DNA from: Hofstenia miamia
Lineage: Eukaryota; Xenacoelomorpha; Acoela
Length of the DNA: 57,456 nucleotides
Direction of reading: 5' to 3'
NCBI GenBank assembly: GCA_004352715.1
Contig: SCFE01000067.1
Coordinates: 1,794,359 to 1,851,814, forward strand
Shown here: piece after piece, positions 1 through 13,013 of the stretch
Layout of the letters: each line of letters starts with the position of its first letter
Numbering within the stretch: the stretch's first letter is position 1
Made by a program: the position numbers and the translations under genes
Notes under the pieces: model-generated
What the model was told of the DNA's origin: nothing
Database searches by the model: none
What the model saw: the letters and a program-made list of their open reading frames with translations, nothing else

Positions 1-2382
1 ACTCTAATGCACTCTAAGGTCAACAAAGGTCAACATATTAATTTAGTAAAATATTTTCAAAGTATTATGGACAGGAGGTAATCCATTTTTGTAAATCTCT
101 TCACAGAAGCAAGATCTAGATATAATTCCGATAATTTACCACTTTATTTTAAAAAAGCCTATTGTTAATTTAAAGAAGTTTGTCAGTAGGCTTATCAGTG
201 TAACATTTAAAATTTGAATTGCTTTAATGGAAAAATTGGAATTTTACTTTTTCGTAAGGAACTGTTTCATCGTTATTTAAGTTATAGTGCCCACGTTTTC
301 TAAAACATAGTATATATAATCTTATTACAGTATTAAACTGTGTAGTGCTGCTTGTAGTCGTCTGAAGAATAAGGGCCACATATTATAATATCTCGACTGT
401 TAATGCTGGAAAGACCCAGCTCCAAAAGACGTCAAATGCGATTTTTCAGTTACCATATGCATTATAAGTTTGATTATATAATTAGCATATACACTTGGAA
501 AATTTGAACAAAGCAATGAAAAAACGTTAAAAATATAAAATAAACATTTACTTGTATTATATTTTGTGAAAGAGCTGATTATTGACGATCTCCACACAAA
601 CAAACATTTGCGTGTACAATATATATGCATAATAGTTAGTCTTTTAACCCTATTCCGGGGGGGGGGTATTAGGGTTATCTTCTGAACTAATAATGCAAGC
701 AACCGAATATTGGGAATTAACTAGACCATGATGTCAAGATTTCATTTTTGGTACAAAGTTCATATTACTGTGGTGAGGTCAGGAAAAAATAGCAAATTTT
801 TATTGTGCAAGCATTGGCCGAAATTACTGGAAACCATAAAAATTTTTGCCTCCTTCAAGAAATTGGCAGCCATTGCTAGTAGCTAGATCTCATCATTTCC
901 ATCAGGTAGCTCCGACAAAATGTTCATATTTTTGGACGTAAACATCGCCACCTCCTAAAGGTTGTGCGTAATAGGTAAATATTAAAAGTCAGAAAATTTC
1001 AATAAAAAAGATTAAGTTTTCCGAGAAATATAAAAAAGTAGGAGAGGGGTGGGTAGTTTTACCCCCACCCTTCCTCGAATAAATCGGGCTAAGGTACCAT
1101 TTATTTAAGGTAAATAAAAAACTTGTGGAAACAAATATTTATTTTTCATCACAGTGCTCATACATAATAATGTTAATTTCAAAACAGGGCGATTACTCGG
1201 CCTAAATATAAACTATGTATTTCACAATTGTAATGTCCAATAATTCTTTTTGTGACACAAGCGTCAGCTAGGCAATCAGCAATTGTCTATTTCAAAATAG
1301 GTAGCATTGAATTAAGAGATAATTCATAAGTTGGATTATTTGGCCTTGACGTTTATAACTGATGCATGTCATTTCAATTTCTGTTGATTAGTAGAATTTA
1401 GTGAACGTATTTCAATGCTTTACCTGTCATATTAGTCTCGAATGAATTAAATTTATCATAAACTCATACTTTCAATTTGTTTTTTTAACGTTCGCTTTCA
1501 CACATGCGAGAACAAAATATATGAACCAAACCAAATTTTTAAGTGATATTAGACATGCATTATTCTAGATCTTCGATGAAAGCAGTCTCGTCGAGTTTGA
1601 GGTTGAGTGGGTACGAGGCAAAGTTCATCTACATGCCATTAAACCATAAGTGAAACAGTATTTGCAACAGGCGGCTAATAAGGATACACGGAGAATTGAG
1701 TGGCTTTCCTTTTTCATTCCAACAGGTTTTGCGAATTCCCATATGAGCATGCCCGCAGAAAGCACTGCTCTTCACACAGGATAGGGAATAGACCATGTTT
1801 TTAGCCAAATTTATAATGTTTATTTGTTTAAAACTATCCAAACAGTGCTTTTTGCATCACCGGTTTGCACGACTTATTCCTAAAATGACCCTAAATTATT
1901 TATATATCTAACATTCTCTATCTTAGTTCATTTTGTTTTTTTTCCATTTTACAATTTTCTTTTAACTAGAATTTAACACTACATTGAAATTTAGACATAA
2001 TTTGGAATTTTTTGCCGTGATGTTTTCAATATTTTTGATATAAAAGTTTTTAAAATTCCCAATAAACTGCCGTGCTTTTATCTGCGTTCTTAATTCTATT
2101 AAAGTCAAAGCAATACATTAAAATTTTAAGCAAAATCTACTAATTCAATTGAATTTTAATCTAATTTCTGTTTTATTCGAAATGTTTTCTGCAGAAAAAA
2201 TGCATGCGCTACTTTCAGCTCTTAGAAATGCGTAATAGAAACTATATGCAAAAAGTTTCTGAAAGCTTCAGCACTTTTAAATATTTTATTATTCAATGTG
2301 CAGAAACTTTTTGTTACACAAAATTGATCTTATTGCAGTCCACGAGGAAAGTTTAGAGACGCTATTCTTTACAAAATATTTT
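1..2382. other. AT-rich non-coding DNA, no gene recognised
   Basis: No reading frame here resembles a known protein and no element ends were paired. There is a run of ten G at 657-666. The segment 1029-1370 appears again, identical, at 3717-4058 inside a different element, where it is bounded by N; I take 1029-1370 as the native copy because its flanks are continuous. Confidence 0.6.
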
Positions 2383-2847
2383 GTATTGAGTAGGGATCCG
2401 GACGGTGATTTGAATATACCTGACACCGGATAATTCCGGACAATTTACTGTCGGATACCGGATAATATATTTTTTTCAATTATTACTACTGCAACCAGAA
2501 AGATGACTTTAAAAAAACAAAATATGACCTTATTCTCATGACAAAATTTGACGGAATTTAGTTAAATATGCTCTAAAATATTACCATCCATTTTTCAAAA
2601 TGATCTATTTATGCAATATAAAACGTTTTTCTATTACTTAAAATAAAATAATAACAAAAACTTTTACATAATAAGTCATATTTTTAAAGCAACTGCTACA
2701 CTAAATTATGACAGCACATAAATTTCCATATATATTATTGTGGTTAAGATTTCTGTCATAGGCCAAGAGTTTTCTCAACATAGAGAAACATTTCTCAACT
2801 GAAGCCGAGTTTGCTTAACTTTTTTGTAACTTGGCAAACAATTCCGA

Positions 2848-3120
2848 TTAAATGTCCATCCCCCTTCCATCCATTATAGCAGCGAAACCGATATTTTCTA
2901 ATCGTGTCTTGATATATGTTATTATTTCACAGGTATCATTTCCAAGATCAAGGCTGAGAGTATTAACAACATCTGGTCGAACTTCAACTAGGTCAAACAT
3001 TAAAAATCTTTGATTTTTTGTGATAGCAGCCTTAATTGAAGCAATTAGTTTGTGAACCTTCATATATTTTGCATGAATACGCATGGCACAATTCTGCAAC
3101 ACGTGTCTTGCAGAATCCAT
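2848..3120 (-). pseudogene. hAT transposase remnant
   Basis: This is a 90-codon open stretch on the minus strand inside the hAT element. The part reading CAMRIHAKYMKVHKLIASIK, followed shortly by a KAAITKN and a PDVV segment, recalls the middle of animal hAT transposases, where a similar basic helix region precedes a V-T-R-W-G motif; here the corresponding place has drifted and the Trp is lost. It is far shorter than a full hAT transposase (usually over 500 residues) and carries neither the zinc finger nor the C-terminal dimerisation motif. The family assignment rests on my recall of the pattern plus its position within hAT termini. It could be a chance open frame. Confidence 0.45.
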
Positions 3121-3676
3121 GAAATAGTAATGTATATAGTTCCTTTAATATTTTTTCATCTGCCATTATATATGGCCAGTCCTAGAAACGCGTTGACCAG
3201 TGGGTCATGTCAGGTCAACAATTAGCTTGCAATTAAACTTCTCGGGGATTAGGCGAGGAAGTTCATTAATTGAAATTGAGTGAATATATATTATATTTTA
3301 GTTCAAATGATTTAAAGCAGTCACAAACCAGCACTAATTTTTAAGTTTTTTTCTTAATCTAATGGAACTATACCAAAATATGACTTTTATGATATTTCAG
3401 CCACAAATATCCTATTTTTTAAAAAACAAAATATGACTTTTTTTACTTTATAACTTCTTATTTAACTGCACTCTAGGTCTGAAAACCATCTAATTTTAAG
3501 CAGACTGCAAAATAGACCGACAAAAAATTATGAATTTTATGACTTTTGGTTGCAAATGAAAGTAAATAAATATTAATTAGACTGTGTCTTGATGTGTCAG
3601 AAGAACTTGTTTTGTTGCATGACAACTTCCATATCATGGATAAAATAGTTTTCCTCGGAATTACATTTTTAATTTA

Positions 3677-4611
3677 CAGTCCGCGACAGCATGTAGGGTG
3701 AAAAACTAAACGGNNNTATAAAAAAGTAGGAGAGGGGTGGGTAGTTTTACCCCCACCCTTCCTCGAATAAATCGGGCTAAGGTACCATTTATTTAAGGTA
3801 AATAAAAAACTTGTGGAAACAAATATTTATTTTTCATCACAGTGCTCATACATAATAATGTTAATTTCAAAACAGGGCGATTACTCGGCCTAAATATAAA
3901 CTATGTATTTCACAATTGTAATGTCCAATAATTCTTTTTGTGACACAAGCGTCAGCTAGGCAATCAGCAATTGTCTATTTCAAAATAGGTAGCATTGAAT
4001 TAAGAGATAATTCATAAGTTGGATTATTTGGCCTTGACGTTTATAACTGATGCATGTCNGCGACAGCATGTAGGGTGAAAAACTAAACGGGGATTTGAGA
4101 TAGAAAAACGAGTAAAGTAATCGACAACGAATATTTTGAGCCATCATATGCTTTTTTCACAATTCATATGACGAAGTTATGGCCACATTGCCGTTTCAAT
4201 ACAAAATGGGCCTAAGAGTGCATAACTCGGTGTTTTTTAACGGTCTGTTGACTTACATGGATTATTTAATCCTCTTCTACTCTCGTGGATATATATTATG
4301 CTTGCATATTTTAACATTTAAGTAATTTTTCTTGACAGTTGTATTTTAACGTAGAAGTTGTATTAGTTTTTCCATCATTAGATATTTAGATGTTGTAATA
4401 TTTCAATTTATTGTTTTTTAGAATATTTCATCCATTTTTACTAAAAAAAACATTTGGGGCTGTGTAGGAGCCATCAATTTGACAAATGAAGAATCTAATA
4501 CATCATCAGAAAGTTCGGAACGAGTTTTATTGTTGGTAAAAAATACAGCATTTTAGCGAATTAGATTCCATTTCAAAAATAGCAATTCACCCTACATGGT
4601 GTCGCGCACTG
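3677..4611. mobile_element. Nested non-autonomous element with about 25-base inverted repeats
   Basis: The left end at 3677 starts CAGTCCGCGACAGCATGTAG. The reverse complement of the right end at 4611 starts CAGTGCGCGACACCATGTAG, giving about 25 bases with two mismatches. Both sides are flanked by TTA (3674-3676 and 4612-4614). TTA duplication fits PIF/Harbinger; a Tc1/mariner origin with TA duplication is possible but would leave one base unexplained. It sits wholly inside the hAT element and must be younger. No coding frame is seen. Without the assembly insert 3714-4059 and the repeated 31 bases, its true length is near 560. Confidence 0.75.
3714..4059. other. Assembly artefact: inserted copy of 1029-1370 between Ns
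   Basis: Bases 3717-4058 repeat 1029-1370 exactly (342 bases). NNN stands on the left and a single N on the right. The 31 bases just left (3683-3713) are repeated just right (4060-4090). This is what a false gap fill leaves behind, not a biological insertion. Confidence 0.85.
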
Positions 4612-4739
4612 TTAGGTTTTATCTCAGAATATGTTATCCAGTAAACAAGTTAAATTTTACCGGATATCCGGATCCGGTTGTGTAATTGTCGATTTCACCG
4701 GTTTCGGATATCGAATTCCGGCACATCCCTAGTATTGAG

Positions 4740-5427
4740 TAATGTTAGAACTTTGAAGTTTGGCACTAGTCTCAATTTTAACATCGTAAATTGATATTTT
4801 TATTTTACTTTTTTATTCGAAATTTAGTAGAAATATGTAAAAGTGCACCCTGAAAACCACCTCCACAAGCTATGTAATATTTGTAAAAAAATCAGATTCA
4901 GCAATAACGTTTAATGTAATCACAAATTTTTAAATGACTTTAGGTCAAAATTTCAAATTGGAAATTCAAACTTGGAACATCTCATTACATTGATGATATT
5001 TACATCAAAACTAGATATGCAATGAGAATTGCACATGCTTTGAATTCAATATCTTTGAAACTTCCGAGTGCAGTTATTCAAAAATTTGTGATTACACTAA
5101 AATTTTTGCGCTTAATTCAATTTTTTGATGATGAATATGCCTTTCACGACGGCCCTTTACTGGAAAATAGGTAGAAAACTAAATTTTTGATGCAAAAGTT
5201 AAGAGAAGTTTAGACTGATGGCCAAAAACAAAACGAAATTGCTACACATTGCAAAAACATTTTGTGAGGAGTGTCTCAAAAATTTTGTTATTCACTGTAT
5301 TTACTATAGTTTGTCAAAAAATCGTTTTGTTCTGCAAAGAGCCCTCGTTTTAATAGATCACACATCTCTGTTATGAAAAGTTTAAGTTTGCACTATTAAA
5401 TTACAAATACTTCTATTATACTTTAAC

Positions 5428-5462
<35 letters not shown>

Positions 5463-6910
5463 NGTTTGCACTTTTAATGAAGCATTAATTTTCACTTTCA
5501 CTGGTTTTTGAAAGTAGAATATAATAACTAAGCATGCTTGCAATTACTAATTGCATTCGATAGTTAATTTCATTGCGAATTTGAAGGTTTTTGCTGGAGA
5601 TTATTGGTTAATGTACTACTGAAACAATAAATAGGAAGCCATTCGAGTAAGTTAAAACAAATTTAATAAGCAATCTGGGAAATGGATTAGAGAAATCCAT
5701 GAGGATCTGCGAATTATCTGCACCTGGATTGAATTGGAATCTAAAAAATTCTACTGTTGATGCGATTGGTTGGAAAAAATTGCGGATTTTTTTGCGGATT
5801 CACAGTTTTTTCTCACATTTTTTGCTTTTATTATTTTAAATTCAAGTGACAATAATTGACAGTAATTGTTTCCAACCTACTTCAAATGCATCATTCTATT
5901 AGATTCTGTTTCTATTTGCAGATATTTTCACCGCTGATTTTTCTGCTAAATTTTTACCTTTAGTATTCAATTTTGATTTTTGAAGTTGAATTTTGAAACT
6001 CTGTTGGCTTAATAATATTTTGTAGATAAACATGCTATTTAGTTTTTGACACGTCTAGTCTATCTCAGCTCTGTGTTTTACATGCAAGCATTAATATATG
6101 GGAATACTAATACGATTTCAATCCTTGTGGGATTTTTTACGTTAACATGATATTCAGTACCTTTTTGATAGCAAATAGGCACAACTAACAAATGTGTGAA
6201 TGCGGATAAGATTTTTTAGTTTGCGTATGCGGATTGAATTCAGATTTACTCGTGAATCCATGTCCACTTCTAGTTGCAATTAGCCCAACCAAAAATATAA
6301 CATTGAATATTTAACATTACTATAGAAATAGCATTTATTCTTACTAAAATGACACATGAATAATTATCGCACATGCATGTTTTAATAGGCGCAAATAATT
6401 GGAAACCATATCATTTTTAAAAGAAATGACATTTTCGGTGGAAGTACTCGAACTAGTAGTCGTACAATTAATTGGGGAATTTTAACTTGATATACATGCC
6501 CAATTTTTCAACTCCTTGATATTACAATTTTTCTAGAAAGACATGCATTACATTTTTCTTAAAACCAATTTTTAGTGAACCCTTGTTACAGTGTTACTAC
6601 AGTATTTGCATTTAGAATTTTTTAAAAAATAACAGCCTATGCAAATGAAAAATCAAATAACAGCCTATGCAAATGTAAAAATCTGAAATTTGTTTTAGAC
6701 AGCTCTTAGGTAATAATGACATGGTGAGAAATGGCGTTTAAAATCTTTTGGATCCATTTAGCATAATATTTTTTATTATTTGTTCAATAGCAGTAAAATA
6801 TTTGGCATTTAAGTGAAGCAGATTTTTTGAATTTTAGTTGCATTGGTTATATACAACCATTATGTTTAGGGGTGATTAAAAAAGAATGATAAGCATGTGT
6901 CAATTTATAA
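4740..6910. other. AT-rich non-coding DNA
   Basis: No protein similarity is visible. A TA repeat at 5433-5462 ends at a single N (5463), so a contig join is likely there. Around 5695 and 6250 there are GGAT-rich stretches faintly resembling inverted hAT-like ends, but I could not pair a target duplication. Confidence 0.5.
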
Positions 6911-7090
6911 CTATACTACGCGACAACAAAAATTAGACAAATTTTTAAACATGCATACCTCTTCGTGAATGACTCTCACTGTTTTGAAATTTTAAATGTA
7001 TGTTCTTTATTCAATTTGCAAACCGCAAACTAACACTCGTTGGCAACTTCTGTTTTTACCCGCGCGATTTAAGAGTTTTAAAACATTTAT

Positions 7091-7590
7091 GTGCACATTC
7101 ATACAATGAAATCTAAAGATAAGCTGAGCCGAAAACTTTATTCGAGCATTGCTTCATGTCAATTTTCTGCGGTGCAACTGCATTGTATGTTCCCACAGTT
7201 TGCGAGAGCAATTATTTACAATAGAGTTAGGAAATTTAAAACATTCCACAGTCTTGAAAGGCGCCGGAAGTGGGCGGCGCAACAAAATTTCCGGGGATGA
7301 CCTCCAATCTTTGTGCAAACTAGCAGAAAATCATTCTCAAATTTCGGCAAAGGAACTGACCGAGAAATTAGAGATCAAGGGTCGTCCAAGGTCTCTGCAC
7401 GAACGGTGCAGAGAGCACTAAAAAAATCTGGGTACAGAAAGAAAAAAGCAAAGCCAGTCCCAAATTTGTCAGAATCGCAGAAAGAATCTAGAGTAGCATT
7501 TTGCACCCAAATGAGCGATTATTCTTGGGAGAACGTCTTCATAACGGATGAATGTCTATTCTATTTGCAAAGAAACACGCTTTTGCACTG
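7091..7590 (+). pseudogene. Tc1/mariner transposase, 5' part, broken
   Basis: Overlapping frames together show the start of a Tc1-like transposase, which would cut and paste DNA at TA sites. A first helix-turn-helix region is followed by a Gly/Arg-rich linker (7260-7300), then a second helix-turn-helix with ISAKELTEKL (7340-7370) and RTVQRALKKSGYRKKKAKPV (7401-7460). Next comes the first catalytic Asp in VFITDE (7530-7550). At least one frameshift lies near 7373. The sequence stops at N 7591, where a copy of unrelated upstream DNA begins, so the rest of the catalytic domain (second Asp, third Asp/Glu) is missing from the assembly rather than necessarily from the genome. A possible 5' terminal repeat lies near 6915-6945 (ACGCGACAACAAAAATTAG). 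Confidence 0.75.
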
Positions 7591-7591
7591 N

Positions 7592-8772
7592 TCCTCTTCT
7601 ACTCTCGTGGATATATATTATGCTTGCATATTTTAACATTTAAGTAATTTTTCTTGACAGTTGTATTTTAACGTAGAAGTTGTATTAGTTTTTCCATCAT
7701 TAGATATTTAGATGTTGTAATATTTCAATTTATTGTTTTTTTAGAATATTTCATCCATTTTTACTAAAAAAAACATTTGGGGCTGTGTAGGAGCCATCAA
7801 TTTGACAAATGAAGAATCTAATACATCATCAGAAAGTTCGGAACGAGTTTTATTGTTGGTAAAAAATACAGCATTTTAGCGAATTAGATTCCATTTCAAA
7901 AATAGCAATTCACCCTACATGGTGTCGCGCACTGTTAGGTTTTATCTCAGAATATGTTATCCAGTAAACAAGTTAAATTTTACCGGATATCCGGATCCGG
8001 TTGTGTAATTGTCGATTTCACCGGTTTCGGATATCGAATTCCGGCACATCCCTAGTATTGAGTAATGTTAGAACTTTGAAGTTTGGCACTAGTCTCAATT
8101 TTAACATCGTAAATTGATATTTTTATTTTACTTTTTTATTCGAAATTTAGTAGAAATATGTAAAAGTGCACCCTGAAAACCACCTCCACAAGCTATGTAA
8201 TATTTGTAAAAAAATCAGATTCAGCAATAACGTTTAATGTAATCACAAATTTTTAAATGACTTTAGGTCAAAATTTCAAATTGGAAATTCAAACTTGGAA
8301 CATCTCATTACATTGATGATATTTACATCAAAACTAGATATGCAATGAGAATTGCACATGCTTTGAATTCAATATCTTTGAAACTTCCGAGTGCAGTTAT
8401 TCAAAAATTTGTGATTACACTAAAATTTTTGCGCTTAATTCAATTTTTTGATGATGAATATGCCTTTCACGACGGCCCTTTACTGGAAAATAGGTAGAAA
8501 ACTAATTTTTTGATGCAAAAGTTAAGAGAAGTTTAGACTGATGGCCAAAAACAAAACGATATTGCTACACATTGCAAAAACATTTTGTGAGGAGTGTCTC
8601 AAAAATTTTGTTATTCACTGTATTTACTATAGTTTGTCAAAAAATCGTTTTGTTCTGCAAAGAGCCCTCGTTTTAATAGATCACACATCTCTGTTATGAA
8701 AAGTTTAAGTTTGCACTATTAAATTACAAATACTTCTATTATACTTTAACTCCAATTTATATATATATATAT
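7592..8772. repeat. Second copy of 4270-5451, over 99% identical
   Basis: This repeats 4270-5451, including the right half of the nested element, the right end of the hAT element and its GTATTGAG duplication. I saw only an extra T in a T run near 7738 and two substitutions near 8502 and 8560. It starts right after a single N and ends in the same TA repeat at a 1000-N gap. A duplicated contig end or alternative haplotype is more likely than a true duplication. Confidence 0.8.
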
Positions 8773-9772
8773 NNNNNNNNNNNNNNNNNNNNNNNNNNNN
8801 NNNNNNNNNNNNNNNNNNNNNNNNNNNNNNNNNNNNNNNNNNNNNNNNNNNNNNNNNNNNNNNNNNNNNNNNNNNNNNNNNNNNNNNNNNNNNNNNNNNN
8901 NNNNNNNNNNNNNNNNNNNNNNNNNNNNNNNNNNNNNNNNNNNNNNNNNNNNNNNNNNNNNNNNNNNNNNNNNNNNNNNNNNNNNNNNNNNNNNNNNNNN
9001 NNNNNNNNNNNNNNNNNNNNNNNNNNNNNNNNNNNNNNNNNNNNNNNNNNNNNNNNNNNNNNNNNNNNNNNNNNNNNNNNNNNNNNNNNNNNNNNNNNNN
9101 NNNNNNNNNNNNNNNNNNNNNNNNNNNNNNNNNNNNNNNNNNNNNNNNNNNNNNNNNNNNNNNNNNNNNNNNNNNNNNNNNNNNNNNNNNNNNNNNNNNN
9201 NNNNNNNNNNNNNNNNNNNNNNNNNNNNNNNNNNNNNNNNNNNNNNNNNNNNNNNNNNNNNNNNNNNNNNNNNNNNNNNNNNNNNNNNNNNNNNNNNNNN
9301 NNNNNNNNNNNNNNNNNNNNNNNNNNNNNNNNNNNNNNNNNNNNNNNNNNNNNNNNNNNNNNNNNNNNNNNNNNNNNNNNNNNNNNNNNNNNNNNNNNNN
9401 NNNNNNNNNNNNNNNNNNNNNNNNNNNNNNNNNNNNNNNNNNNNNNNNNNNNNNNNNNNNNNNNNNNNNNNNNNNNNNNNNNNNNNNNNNNNNNNNNNNN
9501 NNNNNNNNNNNNNNNNNNNNNNNNNNNNNNNNNNNNNNNNNNNNNNNNNNNNNNNNNNNNNNNNNNNNNNNNNNNNNNNNNNNNNNNNNNNNNNNNNNNN
9601 NNNNNNNNNNNNNNNNNNNNNNNNNNNNNNNNNNNNNNNNNNNNNNNNNNNNNNNNNNNNNNNNNNNNNNNNNNNNNNNNNNNNNNNNNNNNNNNNNNNN
9701 NNNNNNNNNNNNNNNNNNNNNNNNNNNNNNNNNNNNNNNNNNNNNNNNNNNNNNNNNNNNNNNNNNNNNNNN
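8773..9772. other. Assembly gap, 1000 N
   Basis: Exactly 1000 N, bounded on both sides by TA repeats (8757-8772 and 9773-9800). The round length suggests a placeholder and not a measured distance. Confidence 0.99.
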
Positions 9773-12695
9773 TATATATATATATATATATATAATATAT
9801 ATACATATATATATTGCCCTAGAAAATGGCCTAGCGTCATTTTTCAGTTTCTGTTATATTTAGCGCCAGTCACCAATTGGCATGAAAAAATTCGTTTTTT
9901 AGCAAACCTGTATTATAAATAGTGCATACACAAATTTTTTTTGAATAACTCCTAGTGAATTATTTTTTGTATATTATTTAAATTTGGCGCTAAATACGTC
10001 AGATGTACGCATCACTAAATTATTTATCGCAAGAGATATATGTATATATCTATACAATGCTTTTCAAATATTTAACAGATATAAATTGAAAAATTTTCAA
10101 AGTAATTTGAGAAAACCCTTCTGAAGTCCTTAAGATAGATATAACCATAATGTAATCCATGTTTTAAATAAATACAATTTTTGCATGACCGCAATACAAA
10201 ACAATTCTTTGAATATAGGAAACCAATTTAAAAATAACTGAAAGTATATTTCAATGAAAATAATATTAATTAATTTAAACTTAAATATGAAATAAGCATA
10301 GTTTACGGCATGGGAGTCATAATGATGGGTATGGAATTGACTTTTCGGAGGTCCGTTTTCGGCCTTCACTGAATGCGACAAACAATTATTTTAAAAAAAT
10401 TTGCAATTTAATATTTTATAAAATTTACCCTGCCGCATATATTAAAAAACCCGTTTTCGTGAAATTGTCGAAATGTTGGGTTTTGCGGATCTCTTCATAA
10501 CCGTCATTATTGGCTTAGAATAACTGCATCTGATAGAAAATGCAATATGAAAGCAAATAATAAAAAAATGAGATTTCAGCTCAAAAATAATTAGTATTTT
10601 ATTAGATTCGAATGGCAAGACAAATGTGAAAATAGATTCGTAAGATAAAGTCGGAGACAGAAAATAATCAGCGAATCGCCGAGAGAAAAATAGGAGACAG
10701 ACGAACCATAGAATGTACCTATAAATTATATTTCATCACGCGTCAAAGAATTAATCAACGTACTTTCATTCAAAAATAGTCAACTTAAGCTCAAACAGAA
10801 ACTACTTCGCGTTGGAGCAAGGACACGTTCCTCTGTTCTTTGATAATTAAATACATATCATTTGTCAAAGTACGTACGAATGCTTGATATATGACAAATT
10901 TGCAATTTCGTTTATTGCACGTGTTAACACTAAAAGGATCAAAATAATTAATCTTGCTACCAAAAATCCCAAAGGGGATCGAACGACCCACTCTGCTTTG
11001 ACAAGATGTAAGTTCACACAACAGCTATATATAACTAAGAAAATCAACAATGTTTTGAATTTTATCAGAAATAATCCACTCTTCAAACAATAAAAAATAG
11101 AGAATATGTGGAACTCTTACTAAAATTTTTTTTACACAAATCTGTTTTAAAACTCAATAATGGGTAGAGATAATATCTTACAATGTAATATAATAAATTC
11201 TTTACAAAGGAAAAGGATGAAACAGACCTACTGCAATTTTTTTTACAAATTTGCATGGTGGCAGTTTATAAACACATGGAAAATTGATAAAGACAGATTA
11301 AGTATTTTAACGATATCTTTGACAAGATATTCAAAAAATGGAAATTGGAAAAATTATATCCAAAACAAAAAGTATAAATTGTCTGAAATGCAGTAAATGA
11401 GCATTTGAACAGTTTCCATTACATAAGAAAATTTCAAATAGTACATAGTCTACTATCTCATATAAAAGTAGTTATCTACATATGCTTGCTTGGACATCAT
11501 CTAGTCGAAGTGAAAATATGTTATTTCATAACTCAAAGTGTAAAACTGATTGCCACAAAAACAATTTTAAATAAATATAACTGTCAACTATTCAAAAAGT
11601 TTAAATGGTATATTTTAGTCTGTGTCAATTAACACACATGTGATTTCTAGAGAAAAATTGCTTCTAGCATTATTTTTTGAATATTTTGTGCAAACTTAGT
11701 ACTTATTTTTACAATATTTTTTAAAGAAATATTTATATTACTATTAAATATTTTATAAATGGTTTAATTGACCCACTAGGTACTTGTAGCGCTGATGAAA
11801 AAACTTTTTACGTCATTGAAAACAAAATATTCTTAAACTAAAATTAATGGTCAATGCAGTAAGTAATGAAGTATTCTGTATTAAATGAAAAATGACTTAT
11901 TTCCATTGCAGTAACACAAAAATCAAATTTCAAAGTAAAAAAATATTATATAAATCAATAAACGCGTAAGCTGATATTCAATATCGATTAAGTTGCAGGC
12001 CTGCTCCTTAAACTTGTCAAACCTTTATGACAATAAAAACTCATACCCTAGGAAAAACTTAGAAAAACTATGTAGAAAATTAAATTTATAATTTAACTGA
12101 ATGTATCACGCAGTATCACCCAAATCGCTTACATAGTCTGCTGAAAAATATTTTCATAGGTAGTTGCTAGACGTCCTGATTTAGCAGGATGTTATTCTTT
12201 TTATTGACTTTGCTTCTTCACGACGTATAAATATCCTGATTTATGGAAAGATTAAGTAATTTCATTAAATTCTGCATTTCCAGTGTATCATATTGTAATA
12301 TTTTGCAAGTCTATGCAAAATTTTAAATTATTGAAACCAGAAACAAATGCTAGGCATGTCTATTAGGCTAGAAATAATGAAAGTAGATGGTAGGCTAGAT
12401 ATTATTGGCTTACAAATAAGCTATTTTGCATTCTATATAGCGCAACTGTACCAGTATTTCCATGCTTTATCCTACTTCGAAACGTATTTATAAAGTGTCT
12501 TGATTATGTAATAATTAAAAGTGCTAAGGGAACCTCAGAAATAAGCGTACAAAAGAATTGTTCAAGCAAATATACAAAACTATTTATAATGATTCATAAT
12601 TGTTGCTTTGTATTCTATGATTCTTGAATTTAAACTGCTTTGAGCTAGTAGTGATCAAACTGGAAATAAATTTTTAAGCATAAACACAAAATTCC

Positions 12696-12697
<2 letters not shown>

Positions 12698-12728
<31 letters not shown>

Positions 12729-12731
12729 NTA
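12698..12731. repeat. TA microsatellite
   Basis: Uninterrupted TA repeat of about 17 units with one N at 12729, probably a sequencing slip or contig join. Confidence 0.95.
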
Positions 12732-12976
12732 TACTAATAGCTCCCTCTAGGTAGTATGTCTTTTTTATAAATCCGTCAAACAGAGGGACTTGAGTGAGAG
12801 GGTTTTGGGCCGGTAATTAAACTTTTGTTATTACTTGCTAAATAACTCATCGATCCTTCATATATTTTTCATGAAGGTAGGGAGTACTTAAAGACTATGT
12901 ACTACCTAAATTCAGGAATTAATGTATGATGTAGAAATAACATGCTTGTTTGGAAGAAATACATAGAGGAGGGAGG

Positions 12977-13013
12977 TATATATATATATATAATAAATAT
13001 ATATATATATATA
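12977..13013. repeat. TA-rich microsatellite
   Basis: Imperfect TA repeat interrupted by a TAATAA stretch. Confidence 0.9.

Larger units (their letters stand above)
2391..4731. mobile_element. hAT-type DNA transposon remnant with 8-base target duplication
   Basis: The left end begins TAGGGATCCGGACGG and the reverse complement of the right end begins TAGGGATGTGCCGGA, a short imperfect terminal inverted repeat of hAT style. The flanks are the same eight bases, GTATTGAG, at 2383-2390 and 4732-4739, the expected hAT target-site duplication. Both subterminal zones are rich in CCGGAT motifs (about 2409-2465 and 4660-4725), which in hAT elements are often transposase binding sites. The apparent length of 2341 bases is inflated by a nested element at 3677-4611 and by an assembly insert at 3714-4059. 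Only a short, broken transposase-like stretch is left inside, so the element looks dead. Confidence 0.85.

Noticed and set aside
5690-6275. GGAT-rich stretches that might be ends of another hAT element
   Set aside because: The ends align poorly and no 8-base duplication was found.
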